DNA from: a bacterium
Lineage (GTDB): Bacteria > Electryoneota > Electryoneia > Electryoneales > Electryoneaceae
DNA: 21,134 nucleotides
Reading direction: 5' to 3'
NCBI GenBank assembly: GCA_028278125.1
Contig: JANQEY010000010.1
Coordinates: 1 to 21,134 of the forward strand
Both the position numbers and the translations under genes were made by a program. The notes under the pieces were generated by a model. The model ran no database searches. It was not told the DNA's origin and was given only the letters and a program-made list of their open reading frames with translations. This document shows, one piece after another, positions 15,942 to 21,134 of this stretch. Position 1 is the first letter of the stretch. Every line of letters begins with the position of its first letter.

Positions 15942-16430
15942 TTACGATTTAACAAACTGTCCAAAACGATCAGCCCGTCTGTCTTCTCCACCTTCCAGCA
16001 CTCTTTTCAGGTTATCCATGTAAAACTGCCAGCCGGATAAATGTCCATGGCGAGCTTTCTGCCACTCCTCAGATTCGCCCCATCCTTCATGTGTAAGCAC
16101 AATTTTAACGCCCTCTTCAGCCGGTTCAAGGGAAATCCTGACAATTGTCCTGACATTTTCGTCATCAACTTTTAAACCACCCCATTCAAAGGCAATCTTT
16201 TCATTGTTAATAAACTCAATATAGCGTCCATACCTGGAATGATTTCTCTCCGGATCAACTTCTGATTCCCATGATATATTAAAACCACCGTCGATTACCG
16301 GGTTAGTTTCACAACGAGAGAAAAACCATTTTTCCATTTCTTCACCAACTGTCAGGGCACGGAAAGCTTTTTCAACTGGCACTGATATTATTCTCTCATG
16401 CACAACCGGCTGAGTAAGAACATCACTCAT
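15942..16430 (-). CDS. AHSA1/SRPBCC-domain protein
   Basis: The 162-residue product follows the SRPBCC (START-like) fold of the AHSA1 group: VHERIISVPVEKAFRALTVG, then EEMEKWFFSR, GGFNISWES, IEFINNEKIAFEWGG, TIVRISLEP, VKIVLTHEGWG, and the C-terminal helix GHLSGWQFYMDNLKRVLEGG. The fold makes a hydrophobic ligand cavity; ligands in this group are mostly unknown, so the substrate is left open. I chose the ATG at 16430 because GGAG stands 9 nt upstream and the domain begins soon after. The longer frame from 16547 adds 39 residues that look like untranslated AT-rich leader. It has its own terminator and lies downstream of the apr operon terminator, so it is transcribed separately. Confidence 0.85.
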   Translation of the reverse strand: MSDVLTQPVVHERIISVPVEKAFRALTVGEEMEKWFFSRCETNPVIDGGFNISWESEVDPERNHSRYGRYIEFINNEKIAFEWGGLKVDDENVRTIVRISLEPAEEGVKIVLTHEGWGESEEWQKARHGHLSGWQFYMDNLKRVLEGGEDRRADRFGQFVKS

Positions 16431-16620
16431 TTTGATATTCTCCAAATTTAACCGATATCCAGTACAAATAAATATTGCATCATTCAAATACATATTGAAG
16501 TTAATTTGTTTATAGAAAATTTGAAAGCTATCTGCTCTCGAAAACAAAAAAATGCGAAATTATTTAAGGAATATATCTTACTGTTTCAGGGCAGGCGGGA
16601 CATCAATATTCAACGGAGTA

Positions 16621-16657
16621 AAAAAGAGGAAGGCAAGTCATCTGACTCACCTTCCTC
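16621..16657 (-). terminator. Intrinsic terminator of the apr operon
   Basis: GAGGAAGG (16626-16633) pairs with CCTTCCTC (16650-16657). AGTCA and TGACT extend the stem inside after a two-base mismatch. On the minus strand it is followed by TTTTTT. It is the distal of two tandem hairpins after aprA, about 65 nt past the stop. Confidence 0.85.
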
Positions 16658-16668
16658 CCTATTTCGGG

Positions 16669-16704
16669 CAGGATATTTATGATTCAATGAATCAAAATAT
16701 CCTG
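16669..16704 (-). promoter_or_regulatory. Long hairpin immediately after aprA
   Basis: CAGGATATTT (16669-16678) pairs perfectly with AAATATCCTG (16695-16704). After a single bulged A, TGATTC (16680-16685) pairs with GAATCA (16689-16694), leaving a 3-nt loop. The 16-bp structure begins 17 nt after the aprA stop and has no T-run, so it is more likely a 3' mRNA stabiliser than a terminator. The true terminator follows. Confidence 0.6.
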
Positions 16705-16721
16705 TTCAGATCTTATCTGGT

Positions 16722-18617
16722 TTAGTATACGTACTTCACCGGACGCTTGATCATTTCCCAGCCACCTTCGGGTGACCACTTCGCGTTCATGAACGCCAAC
16801 CAGTTGTCATTGTCAATGGTTGGTGTGTCACTGCGATAGTAGTATCCCGGCCAGCGGGTTTCTTCACGAGCGAGCATGGTGTGAACGTGTACTTCAGCCT
16901 GCCACAAGCGCTGTACGTTTTCCCAGACACGCATCAGTTCATGCAGGTCTTCAGCGGCGAGTTTCTCTGAGTCTTCCTTGAGAACTTCGAGCAGCTCAAG
17001 AGCTTTTTCAAGCATCGGCTTGTTGGTTGTGAACTGAGCTGATACACCGGCGGCGTACTCGTCCATGATCTTCTGCAGACGGAACATGAACATTTTCGGA
17101 CGCATGTATTCCGGGTTGATGTCGGGATCACTGGTCTTTCCGCTTTCAGCAGCAAACAGATCGAGTGGAGCAAGAAGTTGTGCTTTGTGATCTTCAATCT
17201 GTGCATCATTGACACCGACAAAGTCTGGATTGTCGACTACGTAAGCAACAGCGGCTTTACCGGCAATACGACCTTCAGCGTGTGAACCTGAAGAGAACTT
17301 GTGGGAGCTTGCACCGGAAGCGTCACCAGCTGCGAAGAGAGCAGGAACTGTTGTCATGTTGTCATAACCCCAGCAGTACTCATCTTTCGTGGCATCGCTC
17401 TGGATGTCCGCAGGACCGGAAACCCAGCAACCGGAGGCGCCGGAGTGTGAACCGATGAAGTAAGGTTCAGCAGCGGCGATCTCGGATGATTTTTCTTCCG
17501 GCTGGACATTGCTACCGGCCCAGAGGATAGCCTGGGAGATAGTCATGTCAAGGAAGTCTTCCCAAGCTTCTGACTCGAGTTCTTTCAGTTTTTTCTTGTG
17601 ACCCTTAGGATCATCTTTGTATTCATCAGCGATCTTCTGGAGGGCTTCTTCGGTCCGCATATAGATCGGGCCTTTACCTTCCATGATGTCGAGCATACCG
17701 AGGTAGTTACGGAGGTTAGCCGGGATCGGTTTTACCTTACCGTAAGGAGCCCAATTCTCGAGTTCAGGACGACGGTCAACCATATATTCACCACCAAAGG
17801 CGTTGGTTGCACGTGATTTGAAGAGGAGGAACCAGGCGCCTACCGGGCCATAACCATCTTTAAAGCGTACAGGAATAAAACGAACTTCCTGGCATGTCTG
17901 CTCTGCACCTGCTTTAGCTGTGAAATATGTGGAGGAACCGGTGTTCCATGGCGGATACCATGCACGACCGAGACCTTCACCTGTGCTACGGGGCTTAAAG
18001 ACATGAACAGCACCACCCATACCAACGATGGTTGCTTTTGCTTTAAATACGTAGAATTTTTCTTCACGGACACTGAAGCCGGTTGCGCCAACGCATTTGC
18101 CGTCTTTCATGAGTGGTTCTACGATGAAGATACGTTCGTAGATTTCGCCCATGTCGCCAAGAGCGACAATAGCATTTTTGGCTGCTTCAGCAACGACGAC
18201 CTTGTAGGATTCACCGTTGATCATCAGCTGCCAACGACCTTCGTGTACGTAGTTACCATCATCATCTTTCCAGATGGGGAGACCCCATTTTTCGAAAAGG
18301 TGAACTGAGGAATCAACGTGACGTGCGATATTGGCAACGAGATCTTCACGTGTAATTCCCATCAGGTCATTACGAACATAGTCAACATAATCCTCGACAG
18401 TATTGTTGCCTGATTTCAGGTCAACATACTGGTTGATTGCTGAGAGACCCATTGCGACGGCGCCGGAACGATCGATGGCAGCCTTGTCGACGAGGGTAAC
18501 TTTAAGATTATGTTGTTTTGCCCAGTGAGCGACTTCAACGGCCGCACCGCACATGGACATACCGCCGCCCAGAATCAGGACATCGGTTTCAACTGTTACA
18601 GTTTCAAAATTAGGCAC
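16722..18617 (-). CDS. aprA: Adenylylsulfate reductase alpha subunit AprA
   Basis: AprA is the FAD subunit of dissimilatory APS reductase, which interconverts APS and sulfite plus AMP in the cytosol. At 631 residues it is full length. The FAD motif is ILGGGMSMCGAAVEVA (about 15-30). Other family segments are DRSGAVAMGLSAINQY, TVEDYVDYVRNDLMG, RWQLMINGESYK, GGAVHVFKPRSTGEGLGR, FKSRATNAFGGEY, and SHSGASGCW with H391, which corresponds to the active-site histidine (H398 in Archaeoglobus). The start codon is GTG, supported by AGGAGG 7 nt upstream; no in-frame ATG fits. It follows aprB by 12 bp in the usual BA order. Arginine is strongly biased to CGT (the first five are all CGT), unlike neighbouring genes, which fits very high expression. 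Two tandem hairpins follow it. Confidence 0.97.
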   Translation of the reverse strand: MPNFETVTVETDVLILGGGMSMCGAAVEVAHWAKQHNLKVTLVDKAAIDRSGAVAMGLSAINQYVDLKSGNNTVEDYVDYVRNDLMGITREDLVANIARHVDSSVHLFEKWGLPIWKDDDGNYVHEGRWQLMINGESYKVVVAEAAKNAIVALGDMGEIYERIFIVEPLMKDGKCVGATGFSVREEKFYVFKAKATIVGMGGAVHVFKPRSTGEGLGRAWYPPWNTGSSTYFTAKAGAEQTCQEVRFIPVRFKDGYGPVGAWFLLFKSRATNAFGGEYMVDRRPELENWAPYGKVKPIPANLRNYLGMLDIMEGKGPIYMRTEEALQKIADEYKDDPKGHKKKLKELESEAWEDFLDMTISQAILWAGSNVQPEEKSSEIAAAEPYFIGSHSGASGCWVSGPADIQSDATKDEYCWGYDNMTTVPALFAAGDASGASSHKFSSGSHAEGRIAGKAAVAYVVDNPDFVGVNDAQIEDHKAQLLAPLDLFAAESGKTSDPDINPEYMRPKMFMFRLQKIMDEYAAGVSAQFTTNKPMLEKALELLEVLKEDSEKLAAEDLHELMRVWENVQRLWQAEVHVHTMLAREETRWPGYYYRSDTPTIDNDNWLAFMNAKWSPEGGWEMIKRPVKYVY

Positions 18618-18629
18618 TGGACGTCCTCC

Positions 18630-19067
18630 TTACTTTAAGGTGTAAAAGTCAGATTCAACGGAGGCCGGTTCAGTAAAGAGTACTGGGCTCTTCAGGTCGG
18701 TGGTACCAGTTTCATAGCCACCGTCCGGCACTGCTTTTCCTTCTTCCGTGGTCCTGATCGGGAACTTGAATCTTTTCAACATTCCATTACGGAACTTCAC
18801 GGTCCACATAATGCTGTCACTTCCGCGCATCGGAGTAACCGCGGCGCCCATGGGTACAAAGTCTGCATAACCACGGACTTCAACGGCCTGCACTGGACAA
18901 ATCTTTACGCAATTGTAGCATTCCCAGCACAGTTCGGGCTCCCGATTGTACGCCTTCTCGATGTCCTTGTTGAGGACCATCAAGTTGTTCGGGCAAATGT
19001 GCTGGCAAGCTGTCTTATCCAGCGCTTTGCACCCGTCGCACTTATCTGGGATTACAAAACTAGGCAT
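18630..19067 (-). CDS. aprB: Adenylylsulfate reductase beta subunit AprB
   Basis: AprB is the iron-sulfur subunit that passes electrons between AprA's FAD and the outside partner (Qmo). It has eight cysteines for two [4Fe-4S] clusters: C10, C13, C21, C25 (CDGCKALDKTACQHIC) and C47, C50, C53, C57 (CWECYNCVKIC). W48 lies between the clusters, as in Archaeoglobus AprB. Residues 60-145 form the beta-sheet and the C-terminal tail that wraps AprA in known structures. I set the start at 19067 (145 residues) because AGGAGGG lies just upstream; the longer in-frame ATG at 19115 would add 16 residues overlapping a leader hairpin. It is separated from sat by 154 bp of structured spacer and from aprA by 12 bp. 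Confidence 0.96.
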   Translation of the reverse strand: MPSFVIPDKCDGCKALDKTACQHICPNNLMVLNKDIEKAYNREPELCWECYNCVKICPVQAVEVRGYADFVPMGAAVTPMRGSDSIMWTVKFRNGMLKRFKFPIRTTEEGKAVPDGGYETGTTDLKSPVLFTEPASVESDFYTLK

Positions 19068-19089
19068 GAAACCCTCCTTGGATGATCTG

Positions 19090-19109
19090 GATACCGCCAC
19101 AGCGGCATC
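19090..19109 (-). promoter_or_regulatory. Leader hairpin just before the aprB ribosome site
   Basis: On the minus strand GATGCCGC pairs with GCGGTATC (8 bp with one G-U) around a 4-nt loop. It ends about 10 nt before the AGGAGGG of aprB, so it could shield the mRNA 5' end or affect translation. It is not a terminator, as no T-run follows. Confidence 0.5.
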
Positions 19110-19161
19110 CCCCATTAGAATTTTACTTCTTGTTCTTTTTTGTTAATCGTTGCTTTTTTTA

Positions 19162-19203
19162 CGATCAACTTCTTGATCGCCGGGCTAAAAGAATTATCCC
19201 GGC
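19162..19203 (-). promoter_or_regulatory. Two abutting hairpins in the sat-aprB spacer
   Basis: GCCGGG (19179-19184) pairs with CCCGGC (19198-19203) around a 13-nt loop, and CGATCAA (19162-19168) pairs with TTGATCG (19173-19179) around a 4-nt loop; the two share base 19179. On the minus strand they are followed by A-rich sequence, not a T-run, so they should not end the sat transcript. They look like RNA processing or stability elements. The plus strand does have T-runs after the GC-rich hairpin, so it could block antisense transcripts. Confidence 0.5.
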
Positions 19204-19221
19204 ATCTTTTATTTTTGTTTT

Positions 19222-20472
19222 TTACTTACGTGCTGATGTATTATCCATACCGGTTGAGGCACGGTGTTCCTTGATCTCGACCTTGTCAGTCAATCCTTCA
19301 TAATACTCGACGAGGATCTTGAGAACTTCCGGACGGCTAAATTCAGCAGGAATATCCTGTACCTGGCCTTCGCTGAGCATTTTGCGGAGCTTGGTTCCGG
19401 AAAGGAACAAGCGGTCTTCTTTGTTGTGCGGGCAGGTCTTCATTGAAGCCATACCGCCGCACTTGTAGCACCAGAATGTCCAGTCGATGTTGAGGTTTGT
19501 ACAAACCAGGGCGCCTTCCCACAGATCATTAAAGATTTCCTGGGCATCGAACGGTCCGTAATAGTCACCGACACCGGCATGGTCCCGGCCGATGATCATG
19601 TGGCTGCAGCCGAAGTTCTGGCGGAACAGGGCGTGAAGGAGACCTTCACGAGGGCCTGCATAACGCATATCCAGCGGGTAACCACCGGCATGTACGTTAT
19701 CTTTTACGAAATAGTTATCGACCAGGGTATTGATGCAGTTTACACGAACGTCCGCGGGAATGTCACCAGGTTTCAGCTTACCAACCAGCTGGTGAATGAA
19801 GATACCATCGGAAACTTCACCGGCGATCTTGGCGAGGTATTCGTGACTTCTGTGCATCGGGTTACGGAGTTGCAGGGCTGCGACTGTACGCCATCCACGT
19901 TTGTCAAATTCTGCGCGGACTTCAGCGGGACGCTGGTAAATTCCAGCAAACTCAGTCGGGAAATTACCCTCAGAAAGAACCTTCACCGGACCGGCAAGGT
20001 TAACTTCCTTCTGATCCATAACCATCTTGACACCGGGGTGCTCTGTGTCGGTTGTGGTATACACATGCTTGCATTCGAAATCTTTATCGATGGTATACTT
20101 TTCTTCAACCTTCATTGTCCCCATGATCTCGTTGAACTCATCGGACCAGAGAGCAACTTCTTCACCGATCTGAATAGAATCAGCAAGGTCTTTGTCAGCA
20201 GAAAGAGTTACCGGGATGGGCCAGAAAGTGCCGCCGTAAGTCGGCATTTTCATCTCGGAACATACATGTTCCCAGTCTTCTTTTCCCATGAATCCCTTAA
20301 TGGGTGTAAATCCACCAATTCCCATAAAAATCAGGTCACCGGTCTCACGAGATGTCATCGGGACCTTCTTTAATCCTTCCGCCTTGTTAAGCTCGGCTTC
20401 TTTCTCGCTGCCTTCAAGCAGAAGAATTACCAGCTCATCACTTCCATGCGGCGGAACAAGCTTTGATGCCAT
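19222..20472 (-). CDS. sat: Sulfate adenylyltransferase (ATP sulfurylase), dissimilatory type
   Basis: Sat interconverts ATP plus sulfate with APS plus pyrophosphate, the activation step before AprBA. The single-chain 416-residue enzyme has the nucleotide-binding motif [10 protein letters not shown] at 201-210 and GRDHAG at 295-300, plus the late LSGTKLR at 358-363. A zinc-binding knuckle (C335, C338, C347, H349 in [15 protein letters not shown]) is seen, as in many prokaryotic dissimilatory Sat proteins. No APS-kinase domain is fused, which fits a dissimilatory rather than assimilatory role. GAGG lies 7 nt before the ATG. It follows qmoB by 58 bp and precedes aprB by 154 bp, so the three enzymes are made together. 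Confidence 0.96.
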   Translation of the reverse strand: MASKLVPPHGSDELVILLLEGSEKEAELNKAEGLKKVPMTSRETGDLIFMGIGGFTPIKGFMGKEDWEHVCSEMKMPTYGGTFWPIPVTLSADKDLADSIQIGEEVALWSDEFNEIMGTMKVEEKYTIDKDFECKHVYTTTDTEHPGVKMVMDQKEVNLAGPVKVLSEGNFPTEFAGIYQRPAEVRAEFDKRGWRTVAALQLRNPMHRSHEYLAKIAGEVSDGIFIHQLVGKLKPGDIPADVRVNCINTLVDNYFVKDNVHAGGYPLDMRYAGPREGLLHALFRQNFGCSHMIIGRDHAGVGDYYGPFDAQEIFNDLWEGALVCTNLNIDWTFWCYKCGGMASMKTCPHNKEDRLFLSGTKLRKMLSEGQVQDIPAEFSRPEVLKILVEYYEGLTDKVEIKEHRASTGMDNTSARK

Positions 20473-20530
20473 GTTTTTTCCTCTTTTATGGTTAACGATT
20501 TAAGCTTTTATAGCTTTATCTTTTATTCAC

Positions 20531-21134
20531 TTACATTTTAAACGGGTTAGGACCTAGCTCCATGATTTCTTCAGCGTAATCATCAAGCAGCTTTGGAACT
20601 TTTTCCCAGTCGTCGATAGAAACAGACATCACCTGGACTCTTTCCTCTTCCAACGCCATCTGCTTCAGTTTTTCCTGGACATTTTCCATACGGTACTCAG
20701 CCAGTTCACTACCACGGACAAAGTGGCACTGGTAATCATCTCCATGTTTACAGCCAACGAGGATGATTCCGTCAAAACCAGCGTCAAGACAGTTAGTGAT
20801 CCAGACCAGGTTTACGGAACCGAGACACCTGACAGGCAAAATCCGAACCCAGGGATTCCATTTCGTACGCTTCTGAGCGGCGGCTTCCAACGCGGGTAAA
20901 GCGTCATTTTCGCAGACAAAAGCAAGAATCCTCGGCTGCTTTTCATCATCGTCATCGAATTCTTCCCATTCGGGGAGGTCATCGAAGCACTTGATCATAT
21001 CGTTACCCATCGGGACACTGTAATTATTAAAGTTGATAATTCTTTCAGGGCATGCACCCATACAAGTCCCGCACCTGCGGCAACGGTCGGTATTCGGTTT
21101 TGGTGTTCCCTTGTCGTCTTCGTCCAGGGCTCCG
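20531..21134 (-). CDS. qmoB: QmoB, quinone-interacting membrane-bound oxidoreductase subunit B, C-terminal part
   Basis: The minus-strand frame is open from the right edge (21133) to its stop at 20531, showing the last 200 residues. It begins with a hydrophilic stretch, then a [4Fe-4S] ferredoxin-type motif C-R-R-C-G-T-C-M-G-A-C-P, whose second half lies after the methionine codon at 21061. The remainder is an MvhD-like domain: FVCENDALPALEAAA, RILPVRCLGSVN, GFDGIILVGCKHGDDYQCHF, YRMENVQEKLKQMALEEERVQ, ending GPNPFKM. This HdrA-like plus MvhD layout and the ending are those of QmoB, which with QmoA and QmoC exchanges electrons between AprBA and menaquinone. A free MvhD/HdrA relative is a lesser alternative. 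The N-terminal flavoprotein part lies outside the window. Confidence 0.88.
   Translation of the reverse strand, partial: GALDEDDKGTPKPNTDRCRRCGTCMGACPERIINFNNYSVPMGNDMIKCFDDLPEWEEFDDDDEKQPRILAFVCENDALPALEAAAQKRTKWNPWVRILPVRCLGSVNLVWITNCLDAGFDGIILVGCKHGDDYQCHFVRGSELAEYRMENVQEKLKQMALEEERVQVMSVSIDDWEKVPKLLDDYAEEIMELGPNPFKM

Noticed and set aside
16431..16547. Longer N-terminus for the AHSA1 protein
   Set aside because: The ATG at 16430 has a GGAG site and begins right before the domain; the extension is not domain-like.
19068..19115. Longer N-terminus for AprB
   Set aside because: The extension overlaps the leader hairpin and the AGGAGGG ribosome site of the 19067 start, which matches the usual AprB N-terminus.
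19579..20373. Long plus-strand open frame (264 codons) opposite sat
   Set aside because: Sat is certain on the minus strand; the antisense frame is open because of sat's biased codon use, and its translation resembles no family.

Overview
The window is bacterial chromosomal DNA carrying housekeeping genes (nadA, recN, murA, dnaE) in its left and middle parts and a dissimilatory sulfur-metabolism operon at its right end. The organism can activate sulfate (or make it in the reverse direction) with ATP sulfurylase (Sat) and APS reductase (AprBA), coupled to the quinone pool through a Qmo complex. The window alone does not show whether the pathway runs reductively or oxidatively, because no dsr genes are present. 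Exported proteins with Sec signals, a lipoprotein and MurA fit a diderm bacterium. My guess is an uncultured sulfur-cycling lineage near the FCB group or Deltaproteobacteria-like sulfate reducers, held with low confidence. No tRNA, rRNA, CRISPR array or recognisable complete insertion sequence was seen.

Layout, left to right. 1-485 (-) is the start of a TPR lipoprotein that runs off the left edge. A 357-bp divergent region follows, then nadA (+), a HUH-transposase (RAYT)-like protein that has lost its HUH histidines (+), and a small uncharacterised gene (-) with its own terminator. Positions 3664-4412 are an AT-rich stretch with no intact gene but a possible coding fossil on the minus strand. 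Next come a GNAT acetyltransferase (+, strong terminator), recN and murA (+, probably co-transcribed), a secreted metallophosphoesterase (+), the replicative polymerase dnaE (+) and a secreted ADA2/ADGF-type adenosine deaminase (+). The last of these converges with a geranylgeranyl-reductase-family flavoprotein (-). An AHSA1/SRPBCC protein (-) with its own terminator follows.

The right-hand 4.4 kb is a minus-strand operon read as qmoB (3' end only), sat, aprB, aprA. Sat interconverts sulfate and ATP with APS. AprBA interconverts APS and sulfite, using FAD in AprA and two [4Fe-4S] clusters in AprB. Qmo exchanges those electrons with menaquinone. The order is notable because qmoB lies upstream of sat and no qmoC lies between them. 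The operon also carries conspicuous RNA hairpins: three in the sat-aprB spacer and two in tandem after aprA.

The points most worth a second look are the HUH-less RAYT relative with a DnaA-like C-terminal helix-turn-helix, the qmo-sat-apr arrangement with its structured spacers, and the bacterial ADA2-like secreted deaminase. I did not find a clearly new multi-gene system.
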